This document shows positions 56,384 to 64,000 of a stretch of DNA of 64,000 nucleotides, piece after piece. Source of the stretch: Stutzerimonas stutzeri. Lineage in GTDB: Bacteria > Pseudomonadota > Gammaproteobacteria > Pseudomonadales > Pseudomonadaceae. A program made the position numbers and the translations under genes. The notes below the pieces were generated by a model. The model saw nothing but the letters and a program-made list of their open reading frames with translations. It ran no database searches and had not been told where the DNA came from. How positions within the stretch are numbered: the first letter of the stretch is position 1; every line of letters begins with the position of its first letter. The stretch spans positions 1 through 64,000 of the forward strand of contig NZ_JXXD01000011.1 of assembly GCF_000935215.1 (NCBI RefSeq), read 5' to 3'.

Positions 56384-57439
56384 TCAGACCGCGGCGTTGT
56401 AGAACAGCTTGCTGTCGCGCTGTTCGATCAGCGCCTGCTCGATGGCCGCCTGGTGTACTTCGTCGGCATGCTCGTGGCGCTCTTCCGGCTTGATGCCCAG
56501 ACGCGCGAACAGCTGCATGTCCTTGTCCGCCTGCGGATTGGCGGTGGTCAGCAGCTTCTCGCCGTAGAAGATCGAGTTGGCACCAGCGAAGAAGGCCAAG
56601 GCCTGCATCTGCTCGTTCATCTGCTCGCGTCCGGCGGACAGCCGCACATGGGATTTCGGCATCATGATCCGCGCTACGGCTAGCATGCGGATGAAGTCGA
56701 ACGGGTCGACGTCCTGCTCTTCGGCCAACGGGGTGCCCTTGACCTTGACCAGCATGTTGATCGGCACCGATTCCGGGTGCTCAGGCAGGTTGGCCAGCTG
56801 GATCAGCAGGCCGGCGCGATCGTCCAGCGACTCGCCCATGCCGAGAATTCCGCCGGAGCAGATCTTCATCCCCGCCTCGCGCACGTAGCTCAACGTCTCC
56901 AGACGCTCGCCATAGGTGCGGGTGGTGATGATGTTGCCGTAGTACTCCGGCGAGGTATCAAGATTGTGGTTGTAGTAGTCCAGGCCTGCTACTGCCAGCG
57001 CCTTGGTCTGCTCCTGATCGAGCTTACCGAGGGTCATGCAGGTTTCCAGGCCCATGGCCTTGACCCCTTCGACCATCTTCAGCACGTAGGGCATGTCCTT
57101 GGCAGACGGGTGCTTCCAGGCGGCGCCCATGCAGAAGCGCGTCGAGCCGATGGCCTTGGCTTCGGCCGCCGCCTCCAGCACCTTCTGCACCTCCATCAGC
57201 TTTTCCTTGTCCAGGCCGGTGTTGTAATGGCCGGATTGCGGGCAGTACTTGCAGTCTTCCGGGCAGGCGCCGGTCTTGATCGACAGCAGCGTGGACACCT
57301 GCACGCGGTTGGCATCGAAGTGCTGACGGTGCACGGTCTGCGCCTGGAACAGCAGATCGTTGAAGGGTTGCTCGAAGAGCGCCTTGACCTCGGCGAGGGT
57401 CCAATCGTGACGCGTAATGGAGGCGGAGGTGGCGCTCAT
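56384..57439 (-). CDS. bioB: Biotin synthase
   Basis: Radical-SAM enzyme inserting sulfur into dethiobiotin. [20 protein letters not shown] near residue 55 carries the three Cys of the [4Fe-4S] cluster; [10 protein letters not shown] and [16 protein letters not shown] follow. Length 351. ATG 57439 with AGGAA upstream is the start; ATG 57445 is close by. It heads the bio operon and diverges from comF, with a candidate BirA operator between. Confidence 0.97.
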   Translation of the reverse strand: MSATSASITRHDWTLAEVKALFEQPFNDLLFQAQTVHRQHFDANRVQVSTLLSIKTGACPEDCKYCPQSGHYNTGLDKEKLMEVQKVLEAAAEAKAIGSTRFCMGAAWKHPSAKDMPYVLKMVEGVKAMGLETCMTLGKLDQEQTKALAVAGLDYYNHNLDTSPEYYGNIITTRTYGERLETLSYVREAGMKICSGGILGMGESLDDRAGLLIQLANLPEHPESVPINMLVKVKGTPLAEEQDVDPFDFIRMLAVARIMMPKSHVRLSAGREQMNEQMQALAFFAGANSIFYGEKLLTTANPQADKDMQLFARLGIKPEERHEHADEVHQAAIEQALIEQRDSKLFYNAAV

Positions 57440-57511
57440 GGGCATTCCTTGTAATTAATAGCGGCTCGGCGGCCTGGCACGGATGCGGAATGTTTAGCCA
57501 AGCTCGATACG

Positions 57512-57543
57512 CTGTCAACCAGGAAAGGAATCATGGTTTACAA
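57512..57543. promoter_or_regulatory. Candidate BirA (biotin) operator
   Basis: CTGTCAACC, 14 nt, then GGTTTACAA. The right half is identical and the left half two mismatches from the E. coli BirA operator half-sites TTGTAAACC and GGTTTACAA. It lies 73-104 bp upstream of bioB and covers the comF start codon at 57533. BirA bound to biotinyl-AMP would repress bioB and may also affect comF. Confidence 0.65.
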
Positions 57544-58237
57544 CTGGTCAATTAATATACAGCACTGCCTGCTGTGCGATGAACCTTGCGACGGTCACCC
57601 ACTGTGCGGCCCTTGCGAAGCCGAACTGCCCTGGCTCGATGGCCGGTGTGCAACCTGTGCCGTGCCACTGCCGACACACGGGCTGGCCTGCGGCGAATGC
57701 CAGAAAAGGCCGCCAAGCTATGACCACGTCGAGGTGCCCTGGCGCTTCGCCTTTCCCGTGGATGCGCTGATCACCCGTTTCAAGCATCAGGCGCGCTGGC
57801 CGTTTGGGCGATTGCTTGGCGAGCGGCTGGGGCTGCATCTGCAGCACGCCTTCACCGACGGGCTGCCGCAGCCTGATCTTCTCGTGCCGGTGCCGCTGGC
57901 CCGCCGACGCCTGCGCCAACGCGGCTTCAATCAGGCGCAGATGCTCGCCCAGTGGCTGGGCGGCGCGCTGAAACTGCCGGTCGACGAGCATCTGCTGGAA
58001 CGCGTCGTCGATACGCCCCCGCAGCAGCAACTGGACGCCGCCACGCGACGGCGAAATCTGCGCCAGGCGTTTTGCCTGGCGCCGGGCAACGACATCAAGG
58101 GCCGCCATCTGGCGCTGATCGACGACGTGCTGACCACCGGTGCGACCGCCGAGGCGCTGGCGCGACTGCTCAAGCGTGCGGGTGCGGTTCGAGTGGACGT
58201 CTACTGCCTGGCACGCACGCCCAAGCCAGGCGACTGA
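57533..58237 (+). CDS. comF: ComF-family phosphoribosyltransferase-like protein
   Basis: A 234-residue protein linked in other bacteria to DNA uptake. The N-terminal zinc-ribbon Cys set CLLCDEPC...LCGPCEAELPW...CATCAVPL...CGEC is followed by a PRTase domain with LVPVPLARRRLRQRGFNQ and the PRPP loop LALIDDVLTTGATAEALARL near residue 205. The biochemical reaction is not known. AGGAAAGGA precedes ATG 57533. Divergent from bioB, as in P. aeruginosa PA0489/PA0500. Confidence 0.88.
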   Translation: MVYNWSINIQHCLLCDEPCDGHPLCGPCEAELPWLDGRCATCAVPLPTHGLACGECQKRPPSYDHVEVPWRFAFPVDALITRFKHQARWPFGRLLGERLGLHLQHAFTDGLPQPDLLVPVPLARRRLRQRGFNQAQMLAQWLGGALKLPVDEHLLERVVDTPPQQQLDAATRRRNLRQAFCLAPGNDIKGRHLALIDDVLTTGATAEALARLLKRAGAVRVDVYCLARTPKPGD

Positions 58238-58308
58238 TAGCGGCGGACGCGCGGTTGTTTAAAAGCCCCGGTGCAATACACTGATCGGTCTATTCTGCGG
58301 AGCCGGTC

Positions 58309-59283
58309 ATGTCTCATCCCTTCGATACACTCACGCCGGACTTGGTCCTCGACGCTGTGGAAAGCATCGGTTATCTCAGCGATGCCCGCGTGCTGGCGCT
58401 CAACAGCTACGAGAACCGCGTCTATCAGGTGGGCATCGAAGACGAAACACCACTGATCGCCAAGTTCTACCGTCCCGGTCGCTGGAGCAACGAGGCGATT
58501 CTCGAGGAGCACCAGTTCAGCCTGGAACTGGTCGAGCGCGAGGTGCCGGTGGTGGCGCCGCTGGAACGCAACGGCACAACACTATTCGAGCACGCGGGCT
58601 TCCGTTTTGCGCTATTTCCACGTAGAGGAGGCCGCGCACCGGAGCCAGGCAATCTCGACCAGCTCTATCGCCTCGGCCAGCTGTTGGGGCGGATGCATGC
58701 GATAGGTGCAAACCGGCCGTTCGAGCATCGCGAAACCCTGGGCGTACAGAATTTCGGCCACGACTCGCTGAACAGCTTGCTGCAAGGTGACTTCGTGCCC
58801 AAAAGCCTGCTGCCGGCCTACGAGTCGGTGGCACGCGATCTGCTCAAGCGGGTCGAAGACGTCTTCGCCAGCACCAACTTCACCCCGATCCGCCTGCATG
58901 GCGATTGCCACCCGGGCAACATCCTCGCCCGCGACGATGCCTTTCATCTGGTCGACCTCGATGATTGCCGCATGGGCCCATCGGTGCAGGACCTGTGGAT
59001 GATGCTCGCCGGCAAGCGCCATGAACGTCTTGGTCAGCTGGCCGAACTGGTCGACGGCTACAACGAATTCCATGATTTCGCCCCGCGCGAGCTGCCGCTG
59101 ATCGAGGCGTTGCGCGCGCTGCGGCTGATGCACTACAGCGCCTGGCTCGCCCGCCGCTGGGACGATCCGGCCTTTCCGATGAGCTTTCCCTGGTTCGGCA
59201 GCGAGCGTTACTGGGGCGACCAGGTGCTGATCCTGCGCGAACAGATATCGGCGCTGCAGGAAGAGCCGCTCAGGTTGTTCTGA
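58309..59283 (+). CDS. srkA: Stress response kinase (YihE/SrkA family)
   Basis: Ser/Thr-protein-kinase-like protein of 324 residues with a choline-kinase/APH fold, protective against stress-induced death in E. coli. Nucleotide lobe NSYENRVYQVGIEDETPLIAK-type segment near residue 35, catalytic RLHGDCHPGNILARD near residue 198, and FHLVDLDDCRMGPSVQDLW with the second metal Asp. Same strand as comF, 71 nt apart, so possibly cotranscribed. Confidence 0.92.
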   Translation: MSHPFDTLTPDLVLDAVESIGYLSDARVLALNSYENRVYQVGIEDETPLIAKFYRPGRWSNEAILEEHQFSLELVEREVPVVAPLERNGTTLFEHAGFRFALFPRRGGRAPEPGNLDQLYRLGQLLGRMHAIGANRPFEHRETLGVQNFGHDSLNSLLQGDFVPKSLLPAYESVARDLLKRVEDVFASTNFTPIRLHGDCHPGNILARDDAFHLVDLDDCRMGPSVQDLWMMLAGKRHERLGQLAELVDGYNEFHDFAPRELPLIEALRALRLMHYSAWLARRWDDPAFPMSFPWFGSERYWGDQVLILREQISALQEEPLRLF

Positions 59284-59310
59284 CGCATGGTGTGGCTGCG
59301 GACCCGTGAC

Positions 59311-59400
59311 GGTGGATGTGAAAAGCGACATCCACCCTACGAATCCCGGCGTCTGCGTAGGGTGGATCGCGCTTTATCGATCCACGGTGTGGACGTCCAC
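59311..59400. repeat. Cluster of GGTGGAT-type palindromes between convergent genes
   Basis: Three stems in 90 nt: GGTGGATGT/ACATCCACC (59311-59336), GTGGATCG/CGATCCAC (59362-59385) and the perfect GTGGACGTCCAC (59389-59400). They fill the gap between srkA and convergent rlmJ, where they could terminate both transcripts. The TAGGGTGGAT/ATCCACC unit is the same style as 14717-14774. Confidence 0.7.
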
Positions 59401-59420
59401 CGGGTGGCGATCTCCGCGAC

Positions 59421-60260
59421 TCAGGCCTCCTCGATCAGCCAGTCCAGCCGCCAGCTGCCCTGGCTCTGCGCCAGCTGCTCGGCCAGCCACGGCAACAGCT
59501 CACGCAGCTCATTCTCCAGCCCCCACGGCGGGTTGACGATGGCCAGACCCGAACCGCTCAGGCGGCTGGCGTCGTCGGCGGGGTGGACGAACAGTTCGGC
59601 ACGCAGCAACTTGGGCGCCCCGCTGCGCGCCAGGTCCTGATAGAAGCGCTTGAGCTGGCGCTCGTCCTTGATCGGATACCAGATCACGCCGATGGTCTGG
59701 CGCATGCGCCCCAGCGCTTCCTTCATTGCCGTGACGCAGCGGCTCAATTCGTCGGCCTGTTCGAACGGCGGATCGATCAGCAGTACCACGCGCTTTTCCT
59801 GCGTCGGCATCAAGGCCCGCGGCACATGCCAGCCCTCGCCTCGGTGCACGGCCACGCGGCGGTCGCCGGCCATGTTGTCCTTGAGCAGCGCGCCGTCCTC
59901 GGGATGCTTTTCGTTGAGCTGCAGACGATCCTGCTCGCGGGTCAGTTGCCGCGCCAGCTCCGGCGAGCCGGGGTAATAGCGCAGCGCCCCGTCCGGGTTG
60001 AGCTGGCGGATCACGCCGAGGTAGTCATCGAGCAGCGCCGGGTGCGCCTCAGCCTGCCAGATGCGGGCGATGCCCTGCAGCCACTCGCCGGTGCGGCTGG
60101 CCTGGTCGCCGGCCAGATCGTAGAGGCCGACGCCGGCATGGCTGTCGAGGTAGGCGAAGGGCGCCTCCTTGCGCGACAGCAGGGCGAAGATCCGGCTCAA
60201 CACCAGGTGTTTGAGCACATCGGCGTGGTTGCCGGCATGGAAGGCGTGGCGGTAGTTCAT
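59421..60260 (-). CDS. rlmJ: 23S rRNA (adenine(2030)-N6)-methyltransferase
   Basis: SAM-dependent rRNA methyltransferase of 279 residues. It begins MNYRHAFHAGNHADVLKHLV, the hallmark of RlmJ; YLDSHAGVGLYDL is the SAM motif, and LLIDPPFEQADE the DPPY-type catalytic motif near residue 165. ATG 60260 has GGAGG 5-8 nt upstream. E. coli RlmJ methylates A2030. Confidence 0.95.
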   Translation of the reverse strand: MNYRHAFHAGNHADVLKHLVLSRIFALLSRKEAPFAYLDSHAGVGLYDLAGDQASRTGEWLQGIARIWQAEAHPALLDDYLGVIRQLNPDGALRYYPGSPELARQLTREQDRLQLNEKHPEDGALLKDNMAGDRRVAVHRGEGWHVPRALMPTQEKRVVLLIDPPFEQADELSRCVTAMKEALGRMRQTIGVIWYPIKDERQLKRFYQDLARSGAPKLLRAELFVHPADDASRLSGSGLAIVNPPWGLENELRELLPWLAEQLAQSQGSWRLDWLIEEA

Positions 60261-60395
60261 CTGATCCTCCTCGAGAGCCGCGCAGTTTACCCGTCCGCCT
60301 TGCGCCGCGCAGGTCCGGCATGACCGGCGTCGTTTTCCCCGGCCACCGACACGGGCTACAGTGGCGCCCCACGACGACTGAACGGAGCTGACCTC

Positions 60396-61439
60396 ATGGA
60401 CCTGCGCGATCTTTTCGGCATCGAGCACCCGATCATCCAGGCGCCCATGGCCGGTGCGCAGAATCATCTGCTGGCCGCGGCTGTCTGCGAGGCCGGCGGG
60501 CTGGGCTCGATCCCGGCCGGCATGCTCAATGCCGAGGCGCTGGACGCCGAGCTGACCGCCATCAAGGCGCTGACCGACCGACCGTACAACGTCAATTTCT
60601 TCTGCCACCAGACGCCGGCCGCCGACCCGACGGCCTTCGACGCCTGGCACCGGATGCTGGCACCGCTCTTCGCCGAATTCGACATCGACCCGGCAGGCAT
60701 TCCCGCCGGTGCCACCCGCCAGCCGTTCGACGCGGCCATGGCCGAGGTGCTGGAGCGGCACAAGCCGGCGCTGGTCAGCTTCCACTTCGGCCTGCCTAGC
60801 CCCGAACTGTTGCAGCGCGCCCGGGCCACCGGGGCGAAGATCGCCTCCAGCGCGACAACGGTCGCCGAAGGCCTCTGGCTGCAGCAGCACGACGTCGACC
60901 TGGTGATTGCCCAGGGCCTGGAAGCCGGCGGTCACCGCGGCATCTTTCTCAGCGAGGACCTGACCACCCAGCTCGGCACCTTCGCGCTGCTGCCACAACT
61001 GGTCGCCGCGCTGGATGTGCCGGTGGTCGCTGCCGGCGGCATCGCCGACACCGGGGGCGTGGCCGCGGCGCAGAACCTCGGTGCCGCTGGCGTGCAACTG
61101 GGCTCGGCCTATCTGCTGTGCCCGGAGAGCCGTACCAATGCGCTGCATCGCGCCGCGCTGAAGAGCCCGCAGGCAGCGCATACCGCGCTGACCACCCTGT
61201 TCAGCGGGCGCCCGGCGCGCGGCATCGTCAACCGCATCATGCGCGAACTGGGCCCGCTACCCGAAGGCGTGCCGCCCTTCCCGCTGGCCGGCAACGCCAT
61301 CGGCGCGCTGCGCGCCCAGACCGAGAAGCAGGGCCTGGATCACTGCACGCCGCTGTGGGCCGGGCAGAACGTCAGCGGCTGCCGGGAGATCCCGGCCGGC
61401 CAGCTGACCCGTGAACTTGCGGCCGGCTGGCGGGCCTGA
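60396..61439 (+). CDS. Nitronate monooxygenase (2-nitropropane dioxygenase-like)
   Basis: FMN enzyme of 347 residues in the NMO/PfaD-like TIM-barrel family, oxidising alkyl nitronates such as propionate-3-nitronate. HPIIQAPMAGAQNHLLAAAV at the N-terminus, PYNVNFFCH, the FMN/His region AQGLEAGGHRGIFL near residue 180, and VVAAGGIADTGGVAAAQNLGAAGVQ-type phosphate site near residue 215. Natural substrate uncertain. It precedes crtZ on the same strand but need not be part of the carotenoid pathway. Confidence 0.9.
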   Translation: MDLRDLFGIEHPIIQAPMAGAQNHLLAAAVCEAGGLGSIPAGMLNAEALDAELTAIKALTDRPYNVNFFCHQTPAADPTAFDAWHRMLAPLFAEFDIDPAGIPAGATRQPFDAAMAEVLERHKPALVSFHFGLPSPELLQRARATGAKIASSATTVAEGLWLQQHDVDLVIAQGLEAGGHRGIFLSEDLTTQLGTFALLPQLVAALDVPVVAAGGIADTGGVAAAQNLGAAGVQLGSAYLLCPESRTNALHRAALKSPQAAHTALTTLFSGRPARGIVNRIMRELGPLPEGVPPFPLAGNAIGALRAQTEKQGLDHCTPLWAGQNVSGCREIPAGQLTRELAAGWRA

Positions 61440-61521
61440 GTCATTACGCAGTCCGTCGCGGCGAGCCCTGAGCCGCCGTGACGGAGCGTAGAATCGACCG
61501 CACGTCACACGGAACGCCGCC

Positions 61522-62055
61522 ATGAGCCCACTGACCAATACGCTCGTCTTCCTCGCCACCCTGGCCGGCATGGAAGTCTTTGCCTGGTGGGCACACAAGT
61601 ACGTGATGCACGGCTGGGGCTGGGGCTGGCACAAGTCGCACCACGAGCCACGCAGCGGCTGGTTCGAGAAGAACGACCTGTATGCGGTGGTGTTCGCTGG
61701 CGTGGCGATCCTGCTGATCGCCCTCGGCACGGCCGGTTATCACCCGCTGGAATGGATCGGCGCCGGGATGACAGCCTACGGCTTTCTCTACTTCGTCGCC
61801 CATGACGGGCTGGTCCATCATCGCTGGCCGCTGCGCTATGTGCCGCGCAACGGTTATCTCAAGCGGCTGTATCAGGCGCACCGCATGCACCATGCGGTGG
61901 AAGGCAAGGAGCGCTGCGTGTCCTTCGGCTTCCTCTACGCGCCGCCGCTGCCGGTGCTCAAGCGCCAGCTGCGCGAGCTGCACGACGGGCCGTTGCGCAA
62001 GCACCAGAGTGCATCTAGCGAGGACGTCTCCAGAGATCGACAGGACGCGGCCTGA
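61522..62055 (+). CDS. crtZ: Beta-carotene 3-hydroxylase
   Basis: Membrane di-iron hydroxylase of 177 residues converting beta-carotene to zeaxanthin. The four His motifs are intact: HKYVMH (about residue 27), HKSHH (about 39), HDGLVHHRW (about 95) and HRMHH (about 117), with hydrophobic helices between. Its 3' end overlaps the 3' end of crtB by 41 nt in opposite orientation, the classical crtZ/crtB arrangement of enterobacterial zeaxanthin clusters. Confidence 0.94.
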   Translation: MSPLTNTLVFLATLAGMEVFAWWAHKYVMHGWGWGWHKSHHEPRSGWFEKNDLYAVVFAGVAILLIALGTAGYHPLEWIGAGMTAYGFLYFVAHDGLVHHRWPLRYVPRNGYLKRLYQAHRMHHAVEGKERCVSFGFLYAPPLPVLKRQLRELHDGPLRKHQSASSEDVSRDRQDAA

Positions 62056-62941
62056 CCTGCATCCGCCGCGAGGCCAGCGCCAGCACACCACCCCCCAGCA
62101 GAAACTGCAGCTTCTGCCCTTTGCTGGTCGAGACGCGCGTATCCCATGCCGCCGCGCCCCGAGCCTTCACCTCGACGCCAATTTGCCGGTAGACGCCATG
62201 CGCCGTGGCGATCGACCAGGCCGAGCGTAACGGCAGGTCCCGCAAGCCCTGAGATGCTGATTGATAGTAGGGTTCGGCCAGATCCACCAGTCGCGCTGCC
62301 AGCGTGGCCAATGCCGCACGATGCTCAGGTAGCGCGACCTCATCTTCAGGGATGCCCACTTCGGCCAGCCACTCGGCCGGCAGGTAGACGCGCCCGATCT
62401 GCGCATCCTCGACGATATCGCGGGCGATATTGGTCAGCTGAAAGGCCAAGCCCAGATCACAGGCGCGATCCAGCGTCGGCTCTGCTTCGGCGCCCATCAC
62501 CCGCGCCATCATCAGCCCCACCACGCCGGCAACCCGGTAGCAGTAGAGCAAGGTGTCGTCGAGGGTCCGGTACTGGTAATCCTGTACATCCATGCGAAAG
62601 CCGGCCAGATGCTCCAGCGGGTACTCACTGGGGATCTGGTGACGCTGAATCACCTGCTGGAACGCCGCAAAAGCCGGATCGCTCATCGGCTCGCCGGCAT
62701 AGGCGCGTTCGGTCAGGCCAACCAGCTCGGCCAACCGCGCCTCGCCAGTCGATCGATCACCCTCGACCTGACCATGCCCCAGCGTCTGCCCGTCGATCAC
62801 GTCATCACAGTGACGGCACCAAGCGTAGAGCATCACGGCGCTCTGGCGGGTGCGCTCGTCGAACAGCTTGGCCGCCGCCGCGAAGCTCTTGGAGCCGACG
62901 TTGATCGCCTGGGTCGAGTGATCGACGACCTTGTCGTTCAT
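62015..62941 (-). CDS. crtB: Phytoene synthase
   Basis: Condenses two geranylgeranyl diphosphates into phytoene. The 308-residue protein has KSFAAAAKLF, both Asp-rich motifs (WCRHCDDVIDG near residue 43 and LTNIARDIVEDA near residue 170), and GRVYLPAEWL. ATG 62941 overlaps the crtI stop as ATGA, so crtI and crtB are coupled. Convergent 41-nt overlap with crtZ. Confidence 0.95.
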   Translation of the reverse strand: MNDKVVDHSTQAINVGSKSFAAAAKLFDERTRQSAVMLYAWCRHCDDVIDGQTLGHGQVEGDRSTGEARLAELVGLTERAYAGEPMSDPAFAAFQQVIQRHQIPSEYPLEHLAGFRMDVQDYQYRTLDDTLLYCYRVAGVVGLMMARVMGAEAEPTLDRACDLGLAFQLTNIARDIVEDAQIGRVYLPAEWLAEVGIPEDEVALPEHRAALATLAARLVDLAEPYYQSASQGLRDLPLRSAWSIATAHGVYRQIGVEVKARGAAAWDTRVSTSKGQKLQFLLGGGVLALASRRMQVRPRPVDLWRRPR

Positions 62942-64000
62942 CCGGCCTGCTCCTTCAATAGGAAGTCCTCCAGCATCAGCCCGGCAGTGGCCTTGGCCGA
63001 ACCTACGACGCCCGGAACTCCAGCGCCCGGATGGGTACCGGCGCCGACGATATAGAGGTTGGGAATCACGTCATCACGGTTGTGCGGGCGGAACCAGGCG
63101 CTCTGGGTAAGGATCGGCTCCAGCGAAAACGCCGAGCCGAGATGAGCGTTGAGCTTGTCGCGGAAATCGTGCGGCGTGAAGATGCGGTGGGTCACCAGAT
63201 CACCGCGCAGACCGGGAATATAGTGCCGCTCGAGGTAGTCGAAAATGCGGTCGCGGTATTTTGGCCCCTCCACCGCCCAATCGATATCTGCCGTGCCCAG
63301 GTGTGGCACCGGCGCCAGCACGTAGTGGCTGGCACAGCCCTCCGGTGCCAGCGACGGATCGGTCACGCAGGGCGCGTGCAGGTAGAGGGAGAAATCATCG
63401 GCCAGCGTTTCGCGCTTGAATATCTCGTCGATCAGCTCGCGATAGCGCGGGCCGAAACACACCGTGTGGTGTTGCAGGTGCTCATGGCGGCGCTTGAGGC
63501 CGAAATGGATGACGAACAGCGACATCGAGAAACGCTTGCCGGAGAGCCGTTTGGCCTCATCGCGACCACGCTGCTCATGCCCGAGCAGCTGCTTGTAGGT
63601 GTTGACCACATCGGCGTTGGAGGCGACCGCATCGGTATCGAAGCGCCGACCGTCACCCGTGATCACCGCCTTCGCCCGCCCTTCGGTCAGCTCGATGCGC
63701 GCCACCTCGGCGTTCAGCTCCAGCTTGCCGCCCAGGTCCTCGAAAAGCCGGACCATCCCCTGTACCAGCGCACCGGTACCGCCGCGCGGAAACCAGACGC
63801 CGCCCTGGCGCTCCAGCGCATGAATCAGCGCGTAGATCGACGAGGTTTCGAAGGGGTTGCCGCCGACCAGCAGCGAGTGAAAGGACAGCGCCTGCCGTAG
63901 CCGGTCGTTCTCCACGAACTTGGCCACCATGCTGTACACGTTGCGCCAGGCCTGCAGCTTGGCCAGCTGCGGAGCGACGCCAATCATGCTGCGGAACGAC
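62938..64000 (-). CDS. crtI: Phytoene desaturase (5' end outside window)
   Basis: C-terminal 354 codons of a CrtI-type desaturase that converts phytoene to lycopene. LVGGNPFETSSIYALIHALE, GVWFPRGGTGALVQGMVRLFE, SNADVVNTYKQLLG and the C-terminal FAD motif YIVGAGTHPGAGVPGVVGSAK are present. The N-terminal dinucleotide-binding fold lies beyond the window edge. Upstream neighbours such as crtY, crtX or crtE are expected but not seen. Confidence 0.95.
   Translation of the reverse strand, partial: SFRSMIGVAPQLAKLQAWRNVYSMVAKFVENDRLRQALSFHSLLVGGNPFETSSIYALIHALERQGGVWFPRGGTGALVQGMVRLFEDLGGKLELNAEVARIELTEGRAKAVITGDGRRFDTDAVASNADVVNTYKQLLGHEQRGRDEAKRLSGKRFSMSLFVIHFGLKRRHEHLQHHTVCFGPRYRELIDEIFKRETLADDFSLYLHAPCVTDPSLAPEGCASHYVLAPVPHLGTADIDWAVEGPKYRDRIFDYLERHYIPGLRGDLVTHRIFTPHDFRDKLNAHLGSAFSLEPILTQSAWFRPHNRDDVIPNLYIVGAGTHPGAGVPGVVGSAKATAGLMLEDFLLKEQAG

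Noticed and set aside
57533..57560. ATTAAT-rich stretch after the comF start as an Anr/Fnr box
   Set aside because: It lacks the TTGAT-N4-ATCAA symmetry; the BirA-type half-sites explain the region better.

Overview
This window reads as the chromosome of a Pseudomonas-like gammaproteobacterium, most likely the Pseudomonas stutzeri complex (Stutzerimonas). It is GC-rich and densely coded, and most genes are close relatives of P. aeruginosa PA4966-PA5018/5020 followed by PA0508-PA0486 (locus numbers from memory). It ends in a zeaxanthin-type carotenoid cluster, which P. aeruginosa lacks but pigmented Stutzerimonas carry. No tRNA, rRNA, CRISPR array, insertion sequence or prophage is visible.

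Layout. 1-6 kb: housekeeping run with parE, a YqiA-like esterase, cpdA, a DUF1249 protein, nudF and a divergent lipoprotein. 6-10 kb: thiC behind a TPP riboswitch, then tolC. 10-16.2 kb: waaA, emrE, an FAD oxidoreductase/aldo-keto reductase pair, a Nudix-like protein and hldE. 16.3-33.5 kb: the lipopolysaccharide core region, nearly all on the minus strand with stop/start overlaps. Its conserved inner-core part is waaF-waaC-waaG-waaP-wapP-(truncated wapQ)-tandem kinase-carbamoyltransferase-wapH. A more variable outer part (19.3-24 kb) holds glycosyltransferase-like genes, a frameshifted kinase, a possible 60-residue small gene and an O-antigen ligase that runs in frame into MsbA. 33.5-42.4 kb: ilvE, glnE, and the pyruvate dehydrogenase genes aceE-aceF behind two identical-core palindromic operators. 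42.5-52.8 kb: a secreted hypothetical protein, the c-di-GMP phosphodiesterase dipA, msrA, an Rsm-type small RNA with GacA boxes, two FadE-like acyl-CoA dehydrogenases, a membrane diguanylate cyclase and a tiny flagellar-rod-like protein. 52.9-57.4 kb: biotin operon bioB-bioF-bioH-bioC-bioD. 57.5-61.4 kb: comF, srkA, rlmJ and a nitronate monooxygenase. 61.5-64 kb: crtZ converging on crtB-crtI, with crtI cut by the window end.

How it fits together. The Waa/Wap proteins build, phosphorylate and carbamoylate the heptose core on lipid A. WaaA supplies Kdo, HldE the ADP-heptose, MsbA flips lipid A-core, and WaaL adds O-antigen in the periplasm. Regulation visible in the DNA includes the TPP riboswitch (thiC), a candidate BirA operator (bioB/comF), tandem PsrA-type boxes (50350-52155 acyl-CoA dehydrogenase), paired GTAGT-N3-ACTAC operators (aceEF) and GacA boxes (rsm RNA).

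Most unusual points: the single open frame joining complete WaaL and MsbA, the protein-free msrA-downstream gap that encodes a GGA-rich Rsm RNA, the decayed kinases wapQ and 19373-20001, and the tandem PsrA boxes.
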